From an uncultured Prevotella sp. (GTDB lineage Bacteria; Bacteroidota; Bacteroidia; Bacteroidales; Bacteroidaceae), in assembly GCA_934230685.1 (NCBI GenBank), contig CAKQFF010000096.1, forward strand, positions 1 to 7,425: a DNA stretch of 7,425 nt, written 5' to 3'. This document shows positions 1 through 7,348 of this stretch, piece by piece. Numbering within the stretch: position 1 is the stretch's first letter; every line of letters begins with the position of its first letter. The notes beneath the pieces were generated by a model. That model was not told the origin of the DNA. It made no database searches and saw only the letters and a program-made list of their open reading frames with translations. The position numbers were made by a program, and so were the translations under genes.

Positions 1-94
1 ACTTCACTTTTCGCTTGTGTATCACCTGATAATACAGCGTTCCCTCTGTCTCGGGTACTGACGACGGACGGAATTTGAGTTTTATTGTTGCCAT
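1..94 (-). CDS. Tyrosine recombinase (integrase), N-terminal fragment, runs off the left edge
   Basis: The minus strand reads ATG at 94-92 and stays open to the window edge for 31 codons, beginning MATIKLKFRPSS and continuing TEGTLYYQVIHKRKVK. This matches the start of the arm-type DNA-binding domain of Bacteroidetes tyrosine recombinases, which typically open with MATIKLKFR and have a GTLYYQVIH-like strand soon after. Such enzymes cut and rejoin DNA at specific sites and serve conjugative transposons, integrative elements, prophages or DNA inversion systems. The core-binding and catalytic domains (R-H-R-Y residues) lie outside the window, so activity and intactness cannot be judged. The gene is divergent from the secreted-protein genes, with 193 bp between the two start codons. 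I recognise the family from memory of its N-terminus; only 31 residues support the call. Confidence 0.72.
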   Translation of the reverse strand, partial: MATIKLKFRPSSVPETEGTLYYQVIHKRKVK

Positions 95-209
95 AAATCG
101 TTTTTTGAATTTGTTATTACTATACTATATATTAATACTGTGTGCGCATAACAATTCGTAAGCAAATGCATATTTTGGAAAAATAATGGAAATAAAAAGC
201 TAAAAAAAG

Positions 210-239
210 TTGCAATAATCTATTTTTTTTATAATTTTG
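210..239 (+). promoter_or_regulatory. Bacteroidetes sigma-ABfr-type promoter for the three-gene unit
   Basis: TTG at 210-212 (the -33 element) and TAATTTTG at 232-239 (an exact match to the -7 consensus TAnnTTTG) are separated by 19 bp, the usual Bacteroides spacing. The spacer contains a run of eight T. Transcription should begin a few bases downstream, roughly 244-250, giving a leader of about 40 nt before the ATG at 288. The leader is A-rich (TTATTAAAACC just upstream) and has no Shine-Dalgarno sequence, as is normal in this phylum. No operator-like repeat is obvious next to it. Confidence 0.7.
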
Positions 240-287
240 CAAACGAAACATGAAGTTACACACGCTAACTTATTAAAACCTACATTT

Positions 288-3200
288 ATGAAGAAAAATT
301 ACATGTTAGGACTCGTGTTTGCAGGACTCACATCGCTGCCGATGCAAGCACAAGTAAATCAGTTCCCTAAAGCATGGGGACAGCAGGCACCTAAGACGCA
401 ATTTGCGCTTAGTCAGAAACAGCTGAAGGCACCTTCGGCTATTGACGACAAGGCGTTGGGTGTTACGGTGTATGCTGGTGAACGTATGGACGAGAGCAAA
501 AAGCGTTCGTTGATTAAGTTTAAGGCGAATAACAATGAATACGGTAAGTTTGATCGTATACGCCACTATTATTTGTCGAATGAGGAGTATGACCAGAACT
601 ATGGTATCATGATGGGAGCCTCGGATGGCAAGGACTACTATGCTATCTTTGGCTATTCATTCACCTACGGCTACATGGGCTATAATTTCGCCAAAGTTGA
701 CATGCAGACGGGCGATACCACTGTTGTGCGTACATTTACAGAAGATGAGCGTGGCAGATGGTACAACAATAATGAGGCCGTATATGACATGGCTTACGAC
801 GAGCACTCAAAGACTCTCTATGCTTTAGGCTATGGTTTTAAGGAAGTTGGTGAAGACACCTACGGCTTCACAAGACTATATGCAGTGGATAAGGAGACAG
901 GTGCTTGGGATCTTGTGACCGACTTTGATTGCATCTACTATGAATTCTGCTTCGACTACGATGGCAATATGTATGCCACACGCCCGAAGGCAGCAAAAGA
1001 CGGCGAAACAGTAGAAGGTACAGAACTTGTGAAGCTCGACAGCGACTTCAATGAAGTAAGTGCCAAGGAAATCAAATATGATTGGGGCGAGAGCGTTGTT
1101 ATGTACCAATTTGGCGCAATATCAATGGATAACACCACCAATACTCTTTACTGGATACCTGCAACCAAATATGGCGCAACATCAATGTACACGATAGACC
1201 AGGAGGCAGGTGTGTGCAGAAGTTGTAAAGGCTTCAATCCCGGCAACTGGTTCACCGGTCTTTATATTCCTTATCTTGCAGCCGACAACCGTGGAGCAGC
1301 AGCTCGCGTAGCAAGTATCGATGCTCAGGCTGATGTGAATGGTGCTCTGGCTGACACATTGAAGTGGGTTAACCCAACCAAGACATGGGGTGGAGCAGAC
1401 CTTGATGCCTTGAAGGAAGTTAGAATTTATCGCAAGAAGGCTGGTGTGGCAACAACAGACTTTACTACTACAAGCGAACTTCTTTCAGCAGAGAATGCCG
1501 ACCTTATCGCTACTGTGCCGGCCGACGGCAAGATGGGCAAGGCTATGCAGTATGTTGACGAGAAGCCTCTCGCTGGCATTAATACCTATTATGTAGTTCC
1601 TTCGCGTGTTGCAGGCGAGATTGGTGTGCCCGACAGTATCCGTTGCTATATGGGTGTTGACGTGCCTGGAGCTGTGCCTTATGCTTATATCGAGAAGAAG
1701 GGCGAGGGTATGAAGATTACTTGGGAAAAGCCAGAAAACGGTAAGAACAAAGGCTATATCAACCCAGACGAAGTAACTTACAAACTCACACGTATGCCTG
1801 ACAACGTAGTAGTAGCTGACAATGTTGCAGGTACTGAGTATGAGGACTATACACTTGGTGAGATGCAGAAGTACTACTACCTCATCCAGAGCAAGAACAG
1901 TGCTGGCGAGGGTGATGTGTATACAACAGACGGCGTGATGGCAGGTACTGCGTTGAAGACTCCTATTAACCTTGAGTTTACAAGTTATGACGACGCTTCA
2001 CGCTGGAACCTCAATCTCTTCGGCAACACATTCAGCTTCTATTATGGAGGTTGGGATGGCTGTCCTGCAGATTATAACTGTCTGTTCGGCTATACCGGCT
2101 ACTATGACGACACCTCTACACTCATATCACCTCCTCTCAAGTTTGAGGCAGGCAAGAGCTACCGTATTGTCAGCAAGCTCTACAACAACCAGGAGACACC
2201 GTTCAATGTCAAGGTGACAATTGGCAAGAAGAGCGACGATATCACTGACGCTACTGTAATCCGCGATGATGAGGATGTAGAATATCCTGCATACACATTG
2301 ACAGAATATGAGGATATGTTCACAGCTCCTGAGGATGGTACATATTACTATGGTTTGACAGTCTCTAACAGCGACTATAATGTATTCAGCTTCTTTGGTG
2401 TGAATATCGACTATGTTGCTGCCAACGACATCAAGGCGTTCACAATGGGCGGACTTATCGAGGCTGTGGCTAATCAGGAGAACGAATGTACTGTTAAGGT
2501 GCGCAACATGGGCTACAACGAGCAGAGCAAGTACTCTGTGAAGGTATACTGTGTTGACGAGGAAGAGAAGATTCTTGTAGGCGAGACTTCAGACGTTCCT
2601 ACCTTGAAGGCAGGCGAATATGGAAATGTTAATGTTAAGTTCACTCCTACCAAGGATGGTAAGTACAACTTCTATGCTGTGGTTGAACTTGAGGGTGACA
2701 ATGACACAAGCAACAACACCACTTCTGAACTTACACTCAATGTATTGCCCGAAGGCTCTACTCCATGGAGCAACGTCGTGACAAGTGGCAAGGACGAGAG
2801 TGTTGACACCTACGGACCGGTTATCTACTATTCTACATACGACCATACCGAGTCTATCTACCATCCGGCTGAAATCAATGGCAAGGATGGTGATGTAATC
2901 ACTCGTGTAGGCTATATGTATGATGCTAACAGCAACTTGGTTGACCGCACCGACGAGAGCAACGTGAAGATTTACATGGCTTCTGTTGACAAGGAAGACT
3001 TCACGGATAATACAGCTATTGATCCTGAGGATCTCACTCTTGTTTACGACGGCACAATGTATCTTGAGCCGGGTCAGCGCAACTTGCTCGCATTCGACCT
3101 TGACACTCCGTTCAAGTACGACAGCTCAAAGAACCTTGCTGTAGTTATCGACCGTGAGGGTGCTGTTCCAAGCGACTATATGTTCTGCGCTCTGTTTGAT

Positions 3201-3566
3201 ATGTTCGGAGCCAACTGGAATTCTGGAGTTTACCGCTCATTCACATTCGCTGAGTCATTCCCGTATGTTGAGGGAACTGGTAGTAGAGCTCCTGCTGCTC
3301 CTGTGATGTATCTCGCTATGCAGTCGGCTACTGGCATCAACACTACCAAGACTCTTGGCGGCACATTCAACTACGACAGCAACAGCGGTGTTATCTCATT
3401 CGCTGACGGCGTGAAGAGTGCAGCTGTTTACTCTCTTGACGGCAAGCTCGTCAAGAATGTTGCAGGCAAGGCTCAGAAGCTCAACCTCAGCAATGGCATC
3501 TATGTAGTGCGCGTGCAGACTGCCGATGGCAAGTTGTCGAACGTGAAGCTTAGTGTTGCTAAGTAA
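288..3566 (+). CDS. Large secreted multidomain surface protein with fibronectin III-like domains and T9SS C-terminal sorting domain
   Basis: A 1092-residue exported protein of unknown specific role. Residues 1-21 form a type I signal peptide (MKKNYMLGLVFAGLTSLPMQA, cleavage before Q22). Residues about 75-340 contain repeated strands such as LYALGYG, LYAVDKETG and LYWIPATKY, resembling a beta-propeller. About 343-448 and 464-555 look like two fibronectin III domains (VRIYRKK; MKITWEKP; YYYLIQSKNSAGEG). About 560-712 resembles a jelly-roll adhesin domain (STLISPPLKFEAGKSY). About 715-820 is a CARDB-like Ig domain, and 822-1010 is another beta domain. About 1015-1092 is a T9SS type A sorting domain (AAVYSLDGKLV, LSNGIYVVRV). 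No peptidase or glycosidase active site is recognisable, so an adhesin or binding role is likely but unproven. The start is ATG 288: an in-frame TTG at 237 would add 17 residues ahead of the signal peptide and lies inside the promoter's -7 box. First gene of the unit; the next starts 36 bp later. Confidence 0.9.
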   Translation: MKKNYMLGLVFAGLTSLPMQAQVNQFPKAWGQQAPKTQFALSQKQLKAPSAIDDKALGVTVYAGERMDESKKRSLIKFKANNNEYGKFDRIRHYYLSNEEYDQNYGIMMGASDGKDYYAIFGYSFTYGYMGYNFAKVDMQTGDTTVVRTFTEDERGRWYNNNEAVYDMAYDEHSKTLYALGYGFKEVGEDTYGFTRLYAVDKETGAWDLVTDFDCIYYEFCFDYDGNMYATRPKAAKDGETVEGTELVKLDSDFNEVSAKEIKYDWGESVVMYQFGAISMDNTTNTLYWIPATKYGATSMYTIDQEAGVCRSCKGFNPGNWFTGLYIPYLAADNRGAAARVASIDAQADVNGALADTLKWVNPTKTWGGADLDALKEVRIYRKKAGVATTDFTTTSELLSAENADLIATVPADGKMGKAMQYVDEKPLAGINTYYVVPSRVAGEIGVPDSIRCYMGVDVPGAVPYAYIEKKGEGMKITWEKPENGKNKGYINPDEVTYKLTRMPDNVVVADNVAGTEYEDYTLGEMQKYYYLIQSKNSAGEGDVYTTDGVMAGTALKTPINLEFTSYDDASRWNLNLFGNTFSFYYGGWDGCPADYNCLFGYTGYYDDTSTLISPPLKFEAGKSYRIVSKLYNNQETPFNVKVTIGKKSDDITDATVIRDDEDVEYPAYTLTEYEDMFTAPEDGTYYYGLTVSNSDYNVFSFFGVNIDYVAANDIKAFTMGGLIEAVANQENECTVKVRNMGYNEQSKYSVKVYCVDEEEKILVGETSDVPTLKAGEYGNVNVKFTPTKDGKYNFYAVVELEGDNDTSNNTTSELTLNVLPEGSTPWSNVVTSGKDESVDTYGPVIYYSTYDHTESIYHPAEINGKDGDVITRVGYMYDANSNLVDRTDESNVKIYMASVDKEDFTDNTAIDPEDLTLVYDGTMYLEPGQRNLLAFDLDTPFKYDSSKNLAVVIDREGAVPSDYMFCALFDMFGANWNSGVYRSFTFAESFPYVEGTGSRAPAAPVMYLAMQSATGINTTKTLGGTFNYDSNSGVISFADGVKSAAVYSLDGKLVKNVAGKAQKLNLSNGIYVVRVQTADGKLSNVKLSVAK

Positions 3567-3602
3567 TTGGCAGCTATTGTATTATTCATACATTATTAGA
3601 AT

Positions 3603-5483
3603 ATGAAAAATTTCAGAAATAAAGCATTTCTGTTATCACTTGCAAGTCTCTCCCTTATGGGGGGAGACTTGTTTGCTCAAAGCGATAACGTGCGTTTGGG
3701 ATATTGTACTACCGATTACAGTCGTGGTCTTATTGCCCAAGGACAAACAGGCACTCACACTTATCAGGCTGCCATCTGTCTGACGTCAGACATGCTCGAC
3801 AAGTATGTGGGCGACAAGATTAAGTCGATAGAGTTTGCCATTAAGCCTTTGCGCGGAAAGTCGGCAACAGTGTTTGTGTGTACCGATCTTGACAACATGA
3901 AGAATACCACAATCACAACTGGTACTACCACGGAGCATCAGGAGGGTTGGAACAAGGTCAACCTGCGCAAGCCTGTCACCATAAAGAAAGGTATGGAATT
4001 GTATGTTGGTTACCAATTGCTCATCTGGGATGGTGAGGACTACGATTGCCTGCTCTTCGACAACAGTCCGTATGGATTGAAAGGCAAAAACTGGTATGGT
4101 ATTGATGACAAATGGTACAGCAACATTTCGGGCATCGACCATAACCTGTGTGTACGAGCTGTGGTTTCGGGTGATAATTTCCCCGAAAACGACATTACGC
4201 TCATACGTATCGACCCTGTTGATGGCAGCGACTACGTAACACAAAATGCGCCTAAAGATTTTTATGCCTATGTTCAGAATAATGGAAGCAAGCCAATTAC
4301 GGCTATTTCTCTTTCCACATTGTCAAAGACTGCTTCTAACCAACAGACCGCAGATTTCTCCTACGACAATCTGAATATCCCAAATAATGAACCAACAAAA
4401 TTGTTGTTCAGCAACGTCTCGATTCCTGTTGAAGGAAACTTCACTACCACCTTCTCTATTAATAAGGTGAATGGCGAGTCGGATCCTTATCCTGCTGACA
4501 ATGATGCCGACCGTATAGGTTTCTCTATCAAGGAAGGCACTGAGCCTGTAAGCCGCAATGTGCTCTTTGAGGAGTTTACAGCTGAAGGTTCTGAGGACAG
4601 TCCTGCTGCCGACGAGATGCACAATAAGGTGATTGACGACAATGAGTTGGATTATGTAGTTTGGGTGAAGCACCACCGCAACTTCCAAAAGATTAGTGAT
4701 AAGTTTGTTATTCCAGAGGATGATGACTATGCTGAGTTGTACGGTACATCGCGCCCGTTTGTTCCTGCCTCTTGCTTGGACAGACTCATTATCTCGAATA
4801 TGGAGGATTCAGGTCCTGCCTATTTCATTCCTTATGAAGATCAGCTGGCTACATTCTTTGAGATTGCTAAGGAGCAACCATCATTCGTCACTCTTGATGT
4901 GAATCCTACAGTAAGTGAAGATGGCAAGACTCTCAATGTAGAAGTTTCAGGACATGCAGGCACAAACGAAATGCCATTGCAGACCGACTTGCGCCTTACC
5001 ACTTGGCTTGTTGAGGACTACATCGTAAGCAAAACACAAAAGGGTGCTACAAACTATGTGCAGAATGGCGTGATACGCAAGGTGCTGTCGGGCAGTGCCT
5101 GGGGCGACAAGCTTGATATTTCAAACTATGATTTCAACAAGAACTTCTCTGTTGCTCTCGACCCGGAGTGGAAAGCCAAGAATATGCGTGTAGTGTCGTT
5201 TGTAAGCAATTACGACAGTAGTGCGTTCAAGCGTCAGGTCTACAACTCAGCACAGGCAAACTGCAATCTTTCTACTGGCATTAGTTCTGTAGGAGTAGGC
5301 GGTAGTCTGCCTTTCGCTGTGAGCGGAGGCAAGGTGTTTGTTAACAAGGGATTCTCTCTGCTCGATGTTAGCGACATTACTGGTCGCAAGGTGTCGGCTG
5401 ATAATCTCAGCAATGGTCTGTATATCGTTCGCACTACCGACGGTAAACAGGTTTATACTCAAAAAATATGTGTTAAACGATAA
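3603..5483 (+). CDS. Omp28-like surface protein with degenerate thioredoxin motif (SEDS for CxxC) and T9SS sorting domain
   Basis: A 626-residue exported protein. The type I signal peptide is residues 1-25 (cleavage LFA|Q). Residues about 29-190 form a beta-rich N-terminal domain, and 194-312 a CARDB-like Ig domain ending with the DPYPADNDAD motif. Residues 318-410 match the thioredoxin-like core of Omp28 proteins: VLFEEFTAEGSEDSP aligns with IVVEEGTGTWCGYCP of the downstream gene, placing S330 and S333 where the redox cysteines should be. P388 in PASCLDR aligns with the cis-proline of PKCYVNR. About 425-555 is the beta-sandwich that follows in this family. About 558-626 is a T9SS type A domain (LLDVSDITGRKV, LSNGLYIVRT). 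Eight cysteines remain after the signal peptide, so the change is local to the active site. Disulfide exchange is unlikely; a binding or scaffold role is inferred. ATG 3603 directly precedes the signal peptide. It lies 36 bp after gene 1 and 19 bp before gene 3, probably in one operon. Confidence 0.87.
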   Translation: MKNFRNKAFLLSLASLSLMGGDLFAQSDNVRLGYCTTDYSRGLIAQGQTGTHTYQAAICLTSDMLDKYVGDKIKSIEFAIKPLRGKSATVFVCTDLDNMKNTTITTGTTTEHQEGWNKVNLRKPVTIKKGMELYVGYQLLIWDGEDYDCLLFDNSPYGLKGKNWYGIDDKWYSNISGIDHNLCVRAVVSGDNFPENDITLIRIDPVDGSDYVTQNAPKDFYAYVQNNGSKPITAISLSTLSKTASNQQTADFSYDNLNIPNNEPTKLLFSNVSIPVEGNFTTTFSINKVNGESDPYPADNDADRIGFSIKEGTEPVSRNVLFEEFTAEGSEDSPAADEMHNKVIDDNELDYVVWVKHHRNFQKISDKFVIPEDDDYAELYGTSRPFVPASCLDRLIISNMEDSGPAYFIPYEDQLATFFEIAKEQPSFVTLDVNPTVSEDGKTLNVEVSGHAGTNEMPLQTDLRLTTWLVEDYIVSKTQKGATNYVQNGVIRKVLSGSAWGDKLDISNYDFNKNFSVALDPEWKAKNMRVVSFVSNYDSSAFKRQVYNSAQANCNLSTGISSVGVGGSLPFAVSGGKVFVNKGFSLLDVSDITGRKVSADNLSNGLYIVRTTDGKQVYTQKICVKR

Positions 5484-5502
5484 TTTTATTTGATTGTTAT
5501 AT

Positions 5503-7284
5503 ATGAGAAGAAGAAATATTATATCTGCAATCGCACTGGCTACATTGTTGTGTAGCCAGCCGGCTTTGGCAGCAAAGAACTGTTTTTGGGGCTATTGCAA
5601 CAATAAGGTGGCTGGCGAGTTTGGCTCGCAAACATCTGGCAAGGCAGCTATCTATATCCCTGCTGAGGTGGCTCAGCTCTACAAGGGCTGCACAATCGGC
5701 AGCGTAAAGGTGGGTTTGGCTGCAAAGTCAAGTGTCACAGTATTCATAACAAAGGACCTCAACGGCGAGCCTATAACAAAGAAGACGGCTGGCGAAATCT
5801 ACAAGGGATGGAATGAGGTGAAGCTCAGCAGTGCCTATGTCATCGACGGTGAGCCGTTCTATATTGCCTATAGCTATGAGGGCGATAACAATTCGCTTGG
5901 AGTTTCTTCAATGTATTCGGAGAATGGCTGTTGGGCCGACTTGGGCGATGGTTGGAAGAACTATGCAACCGAAGGTTTCTATCATGCTCCCGCCATCGCC
6001 TTACAGGCAAAGATAACAGGCGACGACCTGCCAAAGGACTTCTGGATTTATGGCAACAACAGCGTAACCTTGAAGAAGGGTCAGGAATGCCAGTTCAACT
6101 TTGGCATCAAGAATATGGGTCCGTATGTTGGCCGCAATTTCAAGGTAGGCTATTCTATTGACGGTGGCGAGGAGACAGTAGAAGAATTTTCTACTACCAT
6201 GGGTGCAAACGTTGAGAAGGAATTCTCGTTTACCTATGCTGGATTTGATAAAGTTGGCACACACACACTTAAGTACCGACTTATTGAAGTTGATGGTGGA
6301 AAGGATGCTTATCCAGGCAATGATGAGGCAGTGGTAAGTCTGAAGGTGGTTGACGAAGTACCACTTCAGCGCATTGTAGTGGAGGAAGGCACGGGTACAT
6401 GGTGTGGCTATTGTCCTATAGGAATTGTGGGACTTGAGAAGATGTACGAGAAATATCCTGAGCAGTTCATTGGTATCGCTGTACACAAAAGCGACAATCT
6501 CTCTACTACTTCATACGACAATCTCACATACAGCAGTTATCCAAAGTGTTATGTCAATCGAGACTTGAAATATCCAATGCAGCCATCATTCGAGACTCTT
6601 GAGGCTGCTCTCAAGTCTGTCAAGGATGCTACTCCTGATGTGGCTGTGAATGTGGAAGCCAACTTTGTGGACGACAGCAAGAAGAAGATCAGCGCCAAGG
6701 CTCTCACCACATTCCTTGAGGCTCATAATGGCATGGACTACCGTGTGTCGTTTGTGCTTACGGAGAACGGAGTTACTGGATATACTCAGGCCAACAACTA
6801 CTCAGGCTCGTCGGCTGCAATGGGAGGATTTGAGAATATGAGCAGCTATGCCAGCATCGACATGGATCATGTGGCACGTATGAACTACGACTATGATGGA
6901 GTGAGGAGCAGCATTCCTTCATCTGTAGAGGAGGGTGAGACTACAACCTACGATGCTGTGCTTAATGTGCCTAACAACGTGCAGACTGCCGACAACCTGC
7001 AACTCATTGCATTGGTGATTGATGGCAGTACCGGACTTATCACCAACGCTGCTGAGGTGAAGGTGGGCAATCAGCCTACTTCTGTTGTTGACTTGCATAA
7101 GACTCTTGCGCCAGAGTTCAGCTTCGATGGCGACAGAATCAATCTGAATGGATTCAAGGGCCAGGTGCGCATCTTCAATGCCAATGGCATGGAAGTGCCT
7201 AACCACGGTCTTACTCCTGGTCTTTATATCGTCAGTGCAACTGATGCGGGCGATACTTATGTAAGAAAGATGCTGAAGAAATAA
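5503..7284 (+). CDS. Omp28-like thioredoxin-fold surface protein with CGYC redox motif and T9SS sorting domain
   Basis: A 593-residue exported protein. The type I signal peptide is residues 1-23 (MRRRN, hydrophobic core, ALA|A). About 25-180 is a beta-rich domain parallel to that of the preceding protein (YC start; TVFITKDL versus TVFVCTDL; GWNEVKL versus GWNKVNL). About 185-288 is a CARDB-like Ig domain ending DAYPGNDEA. Residues 292-375 form the Omp28 thioredoxin-like core, with GTGTWCGYCP (C301, C304) and cis-proline P347 in SSYPKCYVNR. About 383-525 is the family's C-terminal beta-sandwich, and 528-593 a T9SS sorting domain (VRIFNANGMEV, LTPGLYIVSA, ending RKMLKK). The CxxC next to a cis-proline supports thiol-disulfide chemistry outside the cytoplasm, although Omp28 proteins have no firmly known substrate. 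The start is ATG 5503; an in-frame TTG at 5494 would add only LLY-type residues before the MRRR basic region. Only 19 bp separates it from the previous stop. It ends in tandem stops (TAATAA) before a hairpin. Confidence 0.9.
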   Translation: MRRRNIISAIALATLLCSQPALAAKNCFWGYCNNKVAGEFGSQTSGKAAIYIPAEVAQLYKGCTIGSVKVGLAAKSSVTVFITKDLNGEPITKKTAGEIYKGWNEVKLSSAYVIDGEPFYIAYSYEGDNNSLGVSSMYSENGCWADLGDGWKNYATEGFYHAPAIALQAKITGDDLPKDFWIYGNNSVTLKKGQECQFNFGIKNMGPYVGRNFKVGYSIDGGEETVEEFSTTMGANVEKEFSFTYAGFDKVGTHTLKYRLIEVDGGKDAYPGNDEAVVSLKVVDEVPLQRIVVEEGTGTWCGYCPIGIVGLEKMYEKYPEQFIGIAVHKSDNLSTTSYDNLTYSSYPKCYVNRDLKYPMQPSFETLEAALKSVKDATPDVAVNVEANFVDDSKKKISAKALTTFLEAHNGMDYRVSFVLTENGVTGYTQANNYSGSSAAMGGFENMSSYASIDMDHVARMNYDYDGVRSSIPSSVEEGETTTYDAVLNVPNNVQTADNLQLIALVIDGSTGLITNAAEVKVGNQPTSVVDLHKTLAPEFSFDGDRINLNGFKGQVRIFNANGMEVPNHGLTPGLYIVSATDAGDTYVRKMLKK

Positions 7285-7299
7285 TAAGACAAAAAGTTA

Positions 7300-7348
7300 A
7301 AGCCATTACTTTTGTTGCTTGGAATATCTGCAACAAATGTAATGGCTT
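7300..7348. terminator. Long stem-loop after the last gene, probable (bidirectional?) terminator
   Basis: AAGCCATTAC (7300-7309) and GTAATGGCTT (7339-7348) are perfect inverted repeats, extended inward by TTTGTTGC (7311-7318) and GCAACAAA (7330-7337). The result is a 19-position stem with a single T:T mismatch (7310/7338) and an 11-nt loop. It begins 15 bp after the gene 3 stop. On the plus strand no T-run follows the stem. On the minus strand, a run of five T (plus-strand AAAAA at 7291-7295) lies just beyond it, so the classic terminator geometry points leftward and may also serve a convergent transcript from beyond the right edge. Confidence 0.65.

Noticed and set aside
163..170. Candidate -7 box for the integrase on the minus strand (plus-strand CAAATGCA)
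   Set aside because: One mismatch to CAAAnnTA and no CAA-type -33 element at 19-21 bp; too weak to call.
95..287. Invertible promoter controlled by the adjacent recombinase
   Set aside because: I looked for inverted repeats flanking 210-239 and saw none of useful length within the window. The left part of any such switch could lie inside or beyond the truncated integrase.
3786..4244. Minus-strand open frame of 152 codons inside gene 2
   Set aside because: It lies antisense within a clearly coding frame, has no signal, promoter or recognisable domain, and reflects codon bias of the gene opposite.
5463..5502. Possible internal promoter before gene 3 (TTTATTTG at 5485-5492)
   Set aside because: It differs from TAnnTTTG by one key base and has no TTG at the proper distance upstream. 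It overlaps the end of gene 2 and the gap is only 19 bp, so co-transcription is simpler.
5494..5502. TTG start for gene 3, three codons upstream of ATG 5503
   Set aside because: ATG 5503 gives the typical basic start MRRR of a signal peptide; the TTG adds nothing and is a rarer start.
6001..6486. Minus-strand open frame of 161 codons inside gene 3
   Set aside because: It is antisense to the Ig-like and thioredoxin-like coding region and has no recognisable motif or promoter; a shadow of the real gene.
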